Shown: positions 1 to 7,865 of the stretch, one piece after another
Layout of the letters: each line of letters opens with the position of its first letter
Numbering within the stretch: position 1 is the stretch's first letter
Source of the DNA: Saccharopolyspora phatthalungensis
GTDB lineage: Bacteria; Actinomycetota; Actinomycetes; Mycobacteriales; Pseudonocardiaceae
Direction of reading: 5' to 3'
Assembly (NCBI RefSeq): GCF_014203395.1
Contig: NZ_JACHIW010000001.1
Coordinates: 4,819,501-4,883,500 of the forward strand
DNA length: 64,000 bases
Made by a program: the position numbers and the translations under genes
The notes under the pieces: generated by a model
What the model was told of the DNA's origin: nothing
The model's database searches: none
What the model saw: the letters and a program-made list of their open reading frames with translations, nothing else

Positions 1-2
1 AG

Positions 3-806
3 AACGGCGTCATCGAGCACTCCTACACGTCAGGTGGGGCTGACTCGGGGATCTATGTCGGCCAATGCAAGCCGTGTCACGTCGTGGTGCGGGACAACAT
101 TTCCGAACTCAACGCGGTCGGTTACGAAGGCACCAACGCCAGTGGCGACATGTACGTGGTGGGTAACCGTTTTGTCGGCAACCGGGTCGGACTCACCATC
201 AACTCCGACCACCAGGAGAAGCTGCTCCCGCAGCGGGGTTCCGTCGTCGCCGGCAACCTGGTCGCGGGCAACCAGCAGACACCGACCCCCGAGCAGGCCG
301 ACGGCGGGTGGGGCATCGGCATCGGCATCGATGGCGGCAGCGAGAATCAGTTCAGCCGCAACCGAATCGCCGGCAATATCAACGCTGGGCTGGTGATTAC
401 CGCAACCACCGACCTGCCACCGGACGGAAACCAGATCGTGGAAAACGCTTTCGCCGCCAACGGCATTGACGTCGGCTGGACGTTTCCCACCGCCACGCAG
501 GGACGCGGTAACTGCCTGCACGCCAATGATCTGCGCACGACGGTGCCCGCTCAGCTCGTGACGACCGCGTCCTGCCCGGTTCCTGCCCAATCGTCCACGC
601 CGTCCGGCACGTGGGCGATGCCGAAGGCACCCGGCGGTATCCCGTTCACCGATGTGGCTGTGCCTGACGCACAGCCACAGTTCCCCAATGCCACCACCAC
701 CGGCGCCACGGCTGTTCCGGCCGTTCCGGCGCTACCGGACACCGCAAGCATCCCGCTGCCGTCGGCGTCACTACTCGCCGGCTGTGCGCTGGTGCAGACA
801 TCCTGA
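3..806 (+). CDS. Right-handed beta-helix repeat protein, C-terminal part (5' end outside window)
   Basis: The frame is open from the window edge and ends at TGA 804-806, giving the last 267 residues. Short repeats of Asn/Gly/Val turns (for example GIYVGQCKPCHVVVRDN, VVGNRFVGNRVGLTIN, QFSRNRIAGNINAGLVI) are typical of pectate-lyase-like parallel beta-helix proteins, where each coil carries a stacked Asn. After about residue 150 the coils give way to a Pro/Ala/Thr-rich tail that is probably unstructured. The family is usually exported and acts on or binds polysaccharides. The N-terminus and any signal peptide are outside the window, and no catalytic residues can be assigned. The next gene is convergent, 7 bases away. 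Confidence 0.75.
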   Translation, partial: NGVIEHSYTSGGADSGIYVGQCKPCHVVVRDNISELNAVGYEGTNASGDMYVVGNRFVGNRVGLTINSDHQEKLLPQRGSVVAGNLVAGNQQTPTPEQADGGWGIGIGIDGGSENQFSRNRIAGNINAGLVITATTDLPPDGNQIVENAFAANGIDVGWTFPTATQGRGNCLHANDLRTTVPAQLVTTASCPVPAQSSTPSGTWAMPKAPGGIPFTDVAVPDAQPQFPNATTTGATAVPAVPALPDTASIPLPSASLLAGCALVQTS

Positions 807-813
807 GCGGCGG

Positions 814-1602
814 CTACCGAGTCGGGCCGACTCCGGGTACCGGCGGAACCGGAATATACCTCTGCGTGTCGAAATCGATGACCACTGGCTGCGGTTCGGA
901 AGCCACATTGACCTGAACCCGATACATGGTGCCGTCCGAGCCGATCCAGTAGCGCACGTTGCCCGCCGTACCGGGCTTGCCGTTGGCGTTCGGCCCAGTC
1001 ATGACGTCCACCTGGTGGCCACCCAACTGGTCCTGCCCAGTCCAGGTGGCGCCGTTCTGCGGCAGTAGTGCGGCGTTGTCAGGCCGGTCGCTGCCGAGAC
1101 CGAGCGCGATGGCCAACGAGGTGTCCAGCGCACTGCCGGTCGTTTGCATCGGACGGCTATACCAATCCGACCCGGGCGGCGATTCCGGTGCTTGCGCCGG
1201 GGTGTTCGCCATCGGGTGGACAAGCACGGTGGCGGCCGTCCATTCGATCAGCCCGTCGCTGGACGTATCGCGCCCGGTGCCGTGCACCACGCCGTAACCG
1301 AGTTTGCCGCGGTAGTCGATGGACCCCGTGATGACCAGCCCACCAGCGGCGCTTGGCACGGTGATCGTCACCGCGCGGCCCCCCGCTTGGTAGTTGCGAA
1401 ACCGCGTGATTGCCAGCCGGTTCGCCTCATCCGGGGTCAATGCACGTGGACCGGTAGGGCCTGAGCCGTTGCCAATGACCAGAAACGCGACCACTGCGGC
1501 GGCCGCGATGCCGATGACGGCTGCCACCCAGCGTGGCCGCAACCATCGGCGCTGGCCGGCCGCGCGCCGCGGGATACCTTGCCGGATTCTCATGCTCCGC
1601 AC
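814..1602 (-). CDS. Membrane-anchored protein of unknown function
   Basis: 262 residues. A basic N-terminus (RRAAGQRRWLRPRW) is followed by one hydrophobic segment at about residues 25-45 (VAAVIGIAAAAVVAFLVIG), so this is a signal anchor with the rest outside the membrane. The exported part has alternating beta-type stretches, with DYRGKLGYGVVHG near the middle and YWIGSDGTMYRVQVNV near the end. These recall LppX/LprG-like or MucB-like mycobacterial lipid-binding folds, but there is no lipobox cysteine and I do not recognise a family. It is divergent from the SdrD-like gene across about 185 bases. It could be a cell-envelope accessory protein; no function is claimed. Confidence 0.7.
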   Translation of the reverse strand: MRSMRIRQGIPRRAAGQRRWLRPRWVAAVIGIAAAAVVAFLVIGNGSGPTGPRALTPDEANRLAITRFRNYQAGGRAVTITVPSAAGGLVITGSIDYRGKLGYGVVHGTGRDTSSDGLIEWTAATVLVHPMANTPAQAPESPPGSDWYSRPMQTTGSALDTSLAIALGLGSDRPDNAALLPQNGATWTGQDQLGGHQVDVMTGPNANGKPGTAGNVRYWIGSDGTMYRVQVNVASEPQPVVIDFDTQRYIPVPPVPGVGPTR

Positions 1603-1786
1603 ACGGCGCGACGCTAACAGGTCCGCTGATGCGTTTCTAAATTACCTATCTTGGCAGCCGCACGGCGTTCTGGTTCTATATAGCGGTTCGGGGGGATCTT
1701 TCGGGGCCAGCGTGTCACTTGGGCCACGAAACCGATGTTCAGCCAGAGAAGGGCTTGTTCATCATGACAAGGGGACAGCTATAGCT

Positions 1787-4288
1787 ATGAACCGAGCCGG
1801 TAGAGGATTCAGCCGGACAGCCGGGAAAAGTACGGGCCGGCTGGCGCGTGTGGGGTTGTCCGGGCTGTTGCTGATAGGCAGCGCGACAGGCCCGATGGTG
1901 GGCACGGCCGGGGCTTCGGCGGCTGACGGCACACTGACGGTCGAGGTACTGCGGGATTTCTTTGGCACCGGCGTGATCAACGCCACCATGGACGTGCCGC
2001 AGCAGGGGATGAAGGTTGACGTTGCCGACCCGGCCGGCCATCACGTCACCGGCATCACGGATGCCACCGGAAAAGTCGTGGTGTCGCCGTCGACCGTGCT
2101 GACCGGCGGCCAGTACCGCGTCGATGTCACTGTTCCCGCTCCCTACAGCAATTATTTGCGGGCGGCGCCGGCTTCGACCGCAGCGAACCACTTCGACAGC
2201 TTCACCACGTTCGTCGACGTGTCGGGCGGCAAGAACGCCTCGGTAATCACCGGGGTCTGGGACGCGGCCGACTACACGCTCCCCGATTCGCGGTATTTCG
2301 TGCCGATCCAGAATGGCGCTAGCGGGACCGACACCCGGGCATTGGTGACGTTCGGAGTGAACACCCGGGGCTCGTGTCCCGGCGACGTGGCGTGCCCGAC
2401 CACGCTCGCCACGCAATCCCAGGTGGGCACGACTTTCGGGCTGGCCTACGACAAGTACCGGCACCGGCTGTTCCAGAGCGAGTTCGCCCGGCGGTACGCC
2501 CCGTACGGTCCGGATGGCGGAGACGCCATCTACACCGTGCCGGCCAAAGGCGGAAGCGCGCCGACCCTGTTCGCGAAGGTGCCGTTCGCCACGGTGACGC
2601 CGCACGACACCGCGAACATGATTAAGGATCCCGGGTTCACCAACGCGCCTGGTAAGGAGAGCATCGGTGGCCTGGCCCTGTCGGAAGACGGCTCGACCCT
2701 GTACGCGGTGAACCTGCTGGCCCGGACCCTGGTGAGCTTCGATGCGACCGGGGCCACCGCATTACGACCCAAAGCGACGGTGCCGATCCCGGCCCCGGGT
2801 TGCGCGGCGCCCACCGACTGGCGGCCGTTCGGGCTTGAAACCCACAACAACACGCTTTATGTCGGTGGCGTGTGTTCCGCGGAAAGCACCCAGAACCGGG
2901 CGGACCTGAAGGCTGTCGTCTACGCCTACGACGGCAAGCAATTCAGCACGGTCCTGACCCAGCCGCTTACTGCCGAGCGCGGTGCCGTCTTTGCCGGTAG
3001 CCCGAGCGCGGGGCAGAACAACCACTGGAACCCGTGGAACACCGACCTGTCAACCTGGGACGCATTCCGCCCTAGTGGCACCGCCTTCATCGATCCGCAG
3101 CCGGAGTTGGCCAGCCTCGCCTTCGCCCGTGACGGTTCGATGATCCTGGGTTTCCGCGACCGGTTCATGGACGTTCTCAGTGCGAGGGGGCTGGACCCTC
3201 GGCCGGGCAACAACACCCCGGAACTCGGCATGTCCGGTGGTGACATCAACATGGCCTGCGCCAATCCCGCCGGTGGATACTCGTGGGAAGGCACCGGAAA
3301 CTGCCCCAACCACGCGAAACCCGCCACCAACGGCGGCCAGGGCACTGGTGTCGTCGAATACTTCCCGGGCGAATTCTTTTCCGGCGGGCACCAGGAAACC
3401 GCGCTAGGCTCGGTGGCCTACATTCCGCAGCAGCAATGGGTCATCAGCACGGAGTTCGACCCGACCGTCCACATCGAAACCAGCGGAACCGGTTACCACA
3501 ACATCAGGACCGGCGAGGGCCCCGGTAACAACCCGGCCGCCAACGCCTACGAGTTCGTCGGTCAGGCCGAGAATGGGTTCGGTAAGGCCGGTGGGCTCGG
3601 CGATATCGCCTATACGGCGGCGAATGCGCCGATCCAGATCGGCAACGTGGTGTGGTTCGACGGCGACCACAACGGAATCCAGGACGCCGGACAGGTGCCG
3701 CTACCGAATGCGACGATCAACCTGCTGGACGCCAGTGGCAAGAAGGTCGCTACGACCAAGACCGATGCCGCCGGCGAGTACTACTTCGGTGGGGTCGGCG
3801 CCGCCTACGAGCTCACGCCGGGTGCGAAGTACACCGTGCAGTTCGACGTGTGTACCGCGAACACCAGCAAGGTGCCAAGCCAGCCGCCGGCAACCGAGCT
3901 GCGGTTCACGCTCCCGCTGGCCGGCAATGACCGGGCACATGACTCCAACGTGATCCCGCCGACCACCGGGCAGCTGTGCAACGGATACGCACCTGTCACG
4001 GCGCCCGCCAACCCTGGAGGGGTTGATCACACGATCGACGCCGGCGTGTACATCCCACAGGCGGCACCGCCGACGTCAACGCCGCCGACGTCCACGCCGC
4101 CGGCCTCTACGCCTCCGACGGACCCGACGATGCCTACCAATCCGCCCCCATCCAACACGCGGACGGACTCGCTGGCCTACACCGGTATTTCCAGCCTGCC
4201 AGCGATAATCTTCCTCGGTGTAGTGCTCCTCGGTGCGGGCGCGGCATTCGTGTTCGTGAGCCGGAAGCGTCGCGCCAAGCAACGCTGA
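1787..4288 (+). CDS. LAXTG-anchored SdrD-B-like cell-surface protein
   Basis: 833 residues from ATG 1787, which has AAGGGG about 12 bases upstream; the frame is open further up, but those starts lack a ribosome site and would precede the signal peptide. Residues 1-45 form a signal peptide (basic, then LSGLLLIGSATGPMVGTAG, then ASA-AD). The middle (about 50-610) is a large beta-rich domain. At about 620-720 lies an SdrD B-type domain (IGNVVWFDGDHNGIQDAGQ, then GEYYFGGV). A Pro/Thr spacer with PPTSTPPTSTPP repeats leads to LAYTG, a hydrophobic helix and RKRRAKQR. LAXTG followed by helix and basic tail is the known substrate signal for class E sortases of high-GC actinobacteria, so covalent wall anchoring is likely. 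No sortase gene is in the window. A role in adhesion or aerial surface coating is inference. Confidence 0.85.
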   Translation: MNRAGRGFSRTAGKSTGRLARVGLSGLLLIGSATGPMVGTAGASAADGTLTVEVLRDFFGTGVINATMDVPQQGMKVDVADPAGHHVTGITDATGKVVVSPSTVLTGGQYRVDVTVPAPYSNYLRAAPASTAANHFDSFTTFVDVSGGKNASVITGVWDAADYTLPDSRYFVPIQNGASGTDTRALVTFGVNTRGSCPGDVACPTTLATQSQVGTTFGLAYDKYRHRLFQSEFARRYAPYGPDGGDAIYTVPAKGGSAPTLFAKVPFATVTPHDTANMIKDPGFTNAPGKESIGGLALSEDGSTLYAVNLLARTLVSFDATGATALRPKATVPIPAPGCAAPTDWRPFGLETHNNTLYVGGVCSAESTQNRADLKAVVYAYDGKQFSTVLTQPLTAERGAVFAGSPSAGQNNHWNPWNTDLSTWDAFRPSGTAFIDPQPELASLAFARDGSMILGFRDRFMDVLSARGLDPRPGNNTPELGMSGGDINMACANPAGGYSWEGTGNCPNHAKPATNGGQGTGVVEYFPGEFFSGGHQETALGSVAYIPQQQWVISTEFDPTVHIETSGTGYHNIRTGEGPGNNPAANAYEFVGQAENGFGKAGGLGDIAYTAANAPIQIGNVVWFDGDHNGIQDAGQVPLPNATINLLDASGKKVATTKTDAAGEYYFGGVGAAYELTPGAKYTVQFDVCTANTSKVPSQPPATELRFTLPLAGNDRAHDSNVIPPTTGQLCNGYAPVTAPANPGGVDHTIDAGVYIPQAAPPTSTPPTSTPPASTPPTDPTMPTNPPPSNTRTDSLAYTGISSLPAIIFLGVVLLGAGAAFVFVSRKRRAKQR

Positions 4289-4297
4289 AAAACGGGT

Positions 4298-4340
4298 GGT
4301 CTGCCCGCCTGCGATTCGGAATGGCGCGGGCGGGCAGACC
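4298..4340 (+). terminator. Hairpin after the surface-protein gene
   Basis: Perfect 12-bp inverted repeat: GGTCTGCCCGCC at 4298-4309 pairs with GGCGGGCAGACC at 4329-4340, loop 19 bases, starting 10 bases after the stop codon. There is no T-run, which is common for actinobacterial terminators. Confidence 0.6.
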
Positions 4341-4375
4341 ATGCCTGTTGCTCTCGGCTCCCGCAGGGCGTCAGG

Positions 4376-4500
4376 TCAGATGTAGAGGTCGATGCTGCCA
4401 TCGTCGTTGAAGCCAAGTTTCTCGTCGCGGCTGTCCGGGCAGGCTGCGCCGTCGCCATTAGCCCGCAAGCCGTGACTCCTGCTAAGAATCGCGTGCCGAA
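4376..4500 (-). pseudogene. Possible C-terminal remnant of a DUF1214/DUF1254-type protein
   Basis: Read on the minus strand, 4378 back up to about 4500 encodes LRANGDG..CPDSRDEKLGFNDDGSIDLYI followed by TGA. Ending in a Gly-rich turn plus DGSIDLYI resembles the last strand of DUF1214 domains. No start or upstream domain exists; the upstream neighbour is a different gene on the other strand. It is therefore at best a fossil tail. The rest of 4341-4663 shows nothing else that I can support. Confidence 0.3.
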
Positions 4501-4663
4501 CACATGAGTATCAGCAAGCAAGCTTACTCAGACCCGGCCGAGCCGGACGCGGACTTTGCCGGAACCCTGCAATGACCGGCGGGCGCGCCAACCCTGAAAC
4601 TACAAAGTCATTAGCGGCCGTTAGTGTGGCGGGTCCGGGACGATGACGATCAAGTGGGGACTT

Positions 4664-6937
4664 ATGGCGACGACGGCGCGGGAGCGGTTGGCTCGGTTGC
4701 TCAGGGGCTCGGAGTCGGCGGGGGCGTTCAGCGCCGAGCTGATCGCGCCGTCGCATCTCTTCGAGCTTGAGGTGTCCGGTGTGGGGCCGGTAAGCCTGCC
4801 GATCCGGGCGCCTGCGGCGAGGAAGTTGATCTCGGTGGCGCGGCCTGCGATGTTCGGGCGGGGTGAGGAGACGCTGACCGACACGGGGGTGCGGGATACC
4901 TGGGAGTTGACGCCGGATCAGGTGTCGCTGGGTGGGTCGGGGTGGGCGGCGTTGTTGGAGGGTGCGCTGGAGCATTTTCGTGACGCGCTGGGGCTTGCCG
5001 GGGCAGTGCGGTTGGTCGCGGAGCCGCATTCGATGCTGGTGTATGGCAAGGGGCAGTTCTTTCTGCCGCATCAGGATTCGGAGAAGCACGACGCGATGGT
5101 GGGCACGCTGGTGGTGTCGTTGCCGTCGACGCATACCGGTGGGGAGTTGGTTGTCGAGCACGCGGGTGAGTCGCGGACCTATCGTGCGTCGAAGTCGGAG
5201 TTGGCTATGGTCGCGTTCTATTCCGACTGCCGTCACGAGGTGACGCCGGTGCGGTCCGGGTATCGGGTGACGCTGACGTTCAACCTGCTGGCCGTCACCG
5301 AGGCCTCGACGGAGGAGCCCGGTTCGGTCGCGGAGCTGGCGCAGTGTCTGACCGAGCATTTCGGTACTCCGGCGACCTCGCGCTATGGGGGCCGTGATCT
5401 CGGGCTACCGAATCGACTTGTGTTCCTGCTTGACCACGAGTACACGCAGCGCGGCCTGGGCTGGAGTCGGCTCAAGGGTGTCGACGCAGAGCGGGCCGCG
5501 TTGGTGCGCGCCGCGGCGGAGGAGGCCGGGTGCGAGGCGGTGTTGGCGCTGGCGGAGGTGCGGGAGACCTGGGACGCCGACTCTGATGACGGTACCTACT
5601 ACGACGAGGTCACCGACGACTACGAAGAGGTCACCGAGGACTACGAACTGCGGTCGTTGATCGACGACGAGATCACCCTGGGCTGGTGGACTAACCAGGA
5701 CGATGGTGGTGAGTCGATCTCGCTGTACGTCCCTGACCATGAGGTCTGTGCCCCCACTGCGAGCGCGGACCTGAAGCCCTACCAGTCCGAGTACGAGGGC
5801 TACATGGGCAACTACGGCAACACGGTGGATCGGTGGTATCGGCGGGCAGCGATCGTGGTGTGGCCGAGGGAGCGGGCGTTCGCGGCGCGCGCCGAGGCTG
5901 GGTCGGGCTGGGCGCTGCACGAACTCCGTGACCGCATCGAGAGGGATGATGTGGCGGGCGCGCGTGGCGCGGCGGAGTCGCTGGCGCCGTTCTGGAAGAC
6001 GACGGGGCCGCAGCCGGAGTTGCTGGGTGTGGCGCTGGCTGTGGCGGGTGGCCTGGACGCTGCCGAGACGGCGGCGATGTTGCTTGAGCCGTTCGGGATC
6101 GAGGCGCTCGCGCGGGACCATGCCGAGGCGTTGGCCGAGGTGGCTGGGCGGTATGGCGAGGAGTGGACCGCGGACGTCATCGGCGGGTGGTTCGGCGCCC
6201 GACACAACCTCGGACCAGATCGAGACGGGTGGATCGAGACGCTGCCAGGGTTGTGTGAGGCGCTGCGTGCGGCGGGCGCGCCGGAGGTGGCGCGATTGCT
6301 GACCGGCCGAACCTGGTACTGGGCGGATCTGCAACTCCGGTCCTGTATCGTCAGCGGGCGAGCCGACAAGCGTCGGCCGCAGTTGCAGCGGCTCGGATCA
6401 CCGCTGGCGCGGCTGTTCGAAGCGGCCGAGGAAGCACAGCGCGACGAGATCAGGGCGGCGCTGCGCGAGCGCGGAGACAAGGTGCTGGTGTGCGTGATGT
6501 CGGCGCTGCGTTCGGCGAATGAGCGGCGGTCGGCAGGGCTGGAGGTCCTTGCCCAGGACTGCGCGGCGCTGCTCGACACGATCATCGCGCGGCCGGCGCG
6601 TGCCGAGGACGACTGGTCGATCGACTGGACCGGGTGCGGGTGCGAGTTGTGCGGGACGCTGGGGGATTTCCTTCATTCCCGATCGCAGCGAGGCTTCGAG
6701 TGGCCGCTGGCGGCGGAGAAACGTCGGCACGTGCATTCCCGGATCGACTCGGCCGACCTCCCGGTACGACACCAGACCCGCAGGCAGGGCCGACCCTACA
6801 CCCTCGTGTTGACCAAGACTAAGGCGCTGTTCACCCGGCCCGAGGAGGAGCGGCAGCAGGCGGTGGCGGACCTGGCGTGGCTGAGATCGAGCTGGGGAGT
6901 CGGGGAAGACAACGCAAGTTTTACTCCGCATCGATGA
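4664..6937 (+). CDS. Large 2OG-Fe(II) oxygenase-domain protein
   Basis: 757 residues from ATG 4664; GTGGGGA sits immediately before it. An in-frame ATG 21 bases upstream (4643) is an alternative with a poorer site. Residues about 125-215 form a prolyl-4-hydroxylase-like core: the HQD of FFLPHQDSEKHD gives the first His and Asp iron ligands, FYSDCRHEV gives the distal His, and SGYRVTLTFNLL supplies the Arg that binds 2-oxoglutarate. The remainder is an alpha-rich region with an Asp/Glu-rich acidic stretch (about 300-335). A C-terminal CGCELCG motif and a KTKALF segment near the end may bind a metal. Similar long proteins are widespread in actinomycetes without a known substrate. It stands alone between a terminator and the MarR gene. 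Confidence 0.85.
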   Translation: MATTARERLARLLRGSESAGAFSAELIAPSHLFELEVSGVGPVSLPIRAPAARKLISVARPAMFGRGEETLTDTGVRDTWELTPDQVSLGGSGWAALLEGALEHFRDALGLAGAVRLVAEPHSMLVYGKGQFFLPHQDSEKHDAMVGTLVVSLPSTHTGGELVVEHAGESRTYRASKSELAMVAFYSDCRHEVTPVRSGYRVTLTFNLLAVTEASTEEPGSVAELAQCLTEHFGTPATSRYGGRDLGLPNRLVFLLDHEYTQRGLGWSRLKGVDAERAALVRAAAEEAGCEAVLALAEVRETWDADSDDGTYYDEVTDDYEEVTEDYELRSLIDDEITLGWWTNQDDGGESISLYVPDHEVCAPTASADLKPYQSEYEGYMGNYGNTVDRWYRRAAIVVWPRERAFAARAEAGSGWALHELRDRIERDDVAGARGAAESLAPFWKTTGPQPELLGVALAVAGGLDAAETAAMLLEPFGIEALARDHAEALAEVAGRYGEEWTADVIGGWFGARHNLGPDRDGWIETLPGLCEALRAAGAPEVARLLTGRTWYWADLQLRSCIVSGRADKRRPQLQRLGSPLARLFEAAEEAQRDEIRAALRERGDKVLVCVMSALRSANERRSAGLEVLAQDCAALLDTIIARPARAEDDWSIDWTGCGCELCGTLGDFLHSRSQRGFEWPLAAEKRRHVHSRIDSADLPVRHQTRRQGRPYTLVLTKTKALFTRPEEERQQAVADLAWLRSSWGVGEDNASFTPHR

Positions 6938-7029
6938 GCCGGAGCTGTGAGTCACCGGGTCGAGCCGTCGGCGTGATCAGGACCGACGTGTTGATCTAAC
7001 CGACGCTCTCCCGCAGACCACCGACCGCG

Positions 7030-7084
7030 AACACAGGACACGCACTGAACGGTAGCGATCTGCACCGGTTTGTCCTGTGTTTTG
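7030..7084 (+). terminator. Inverted repeat with short T-run after the oxygenase gene
   Basis: AACACAGGACA (7030-7040) is an exact reverse complement of TGTCCTGTGTT (7071-7081), followed by TT. The loop is 30 bases. It lies about 90 bases past the oxygenase stop codon. The remaining bases between this element and the MarR gene hold only the operator-like palindrome listed next. Confidence 0.45.
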
Positions 7085-7282
7085 GGGCTTTTGCTGGTCA
7101 CTGTCTCTTGTGGACGCCGCTGGGGGTGTCAAGGGGTCGCAGGTTCCACGTAGCTCAGCGGGCCTTTTTGTGTCGCGATGTGGATCTTGTTGGCCCGGGA
7201 AACAAAGTTGCATTGGTAAACCGAGGTGCGCTCGACCACATTTCCCGTTATTCGGTGGCGCGGCGGGATCTTCGGATGCATG

Positions 7283-7314
7283 CTTGCGGCCAGCAACTAG
7301 TTGTAGCTAGCAAG
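7283..7314. promoter_or_regulatory. Candidate MarR operator
   Basis: A 32-bp interrupted palindrome: CTTGC at 7283-7287 pairs with GCAAG at 7310-7314, and the core CAACTAGTTG at 7294-7303 is a perfect palindrome on exactly the same centre (7298.5). It is 42 bases before the MarR start. MarR proteins normally bind such dyads and repress their own operon, so autoregulation of regulator plus exporter is the natural reading. Confidence 0.5.
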
Positions 7315-7355
7315 TAAATCGGCATAAAAGCGGCAACCGGACCGAAAGTTCAACC

Positions 7356-7865
7356 ATGGCTCATCCCCCCGAGGCGCATCCGAACACCGCCGCGGAGCTC
7401 GGCGTTCAGCTCGTCCGCCTGGTTCGGCTGATCCATCGCGTCAAGTCCCAGACCGGCAAGAAGGGGCCGGACGGGATCGAGCAGTCCGCGTACGCGATCC
7501 TGTTCCACCTCGTTCAGGACGGGCCGCAGCGTACCGGTCGGCTCGCTGAATCGCTGCACTCCGAGATCTCCACGATCAGTCGCCAGAGCAATGCGCTGGT
7601 TCAGCACGGTCTGGTGGAGCGCCAGGCCGATCCCAATGACGGCCGTGCCTGCCTGCTGGCGCCGACGGCCGAGGGGCAGCGGATCTTCCGGGAAGCGCAT
7701 GACCAACGCACTCGGTGGCTGGCCGAGGTGCTGGCTGACTGGTCGCAGGCGGACCGCCTGGCATTGAACAGTCTTTTCGCTCGACTCAACACCGATATCG
7801 AGACGCGCACTCCGAACCTCGCCGAGCCGGCGTGTGCGCCGCAGGCCAAGGGGGGCCACGCATGA
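7356..7865 (+). CDS. MarR-family transcriptional regulator
   Basis: 169 residues. It has a winged-helix fold of the MarR type: a helical dimerisation segment (ELGVQLVRLVRLIHRVKSQ), recognition region with TGRLAESLHSEISTISRQSN (about 65-85), then the wing with LVERQADPNDGRACLLAPT, which carries the family's conserved DxRxxxLxLT-like motif. The stop codon overlaps the start of the exporter gene by four bases (ATGA), so the two are translationally coupled. This pairing usually means that the regulator senses a toxic small molecule and derepresses its exporter. The ligand is unknown. Confidence 0.9.
   Translation: MAHPPEAHPNTAAELGVQLVRLVRLIHRVKSQTGKKGPDGIEQSAYAILFHLVQDGPQRTGRLAESLHSEISTISRQSNALVQHGLVERQADPNDGRACLLAPTAEGQRIFREAHDQRTRWLAEVLADWSQADRLALNSLFARLNTDIETRTPNLAEPACAPQAKGGHA

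Noticed and set aside
7130..7230. Possible tRNA-like sequence (GTAGCTCAGCGGG)
   Set aside because: The D-stem-like string occurs alone; no T-loop GTTCGAA-type sequence or acceptor stem pairs with it.
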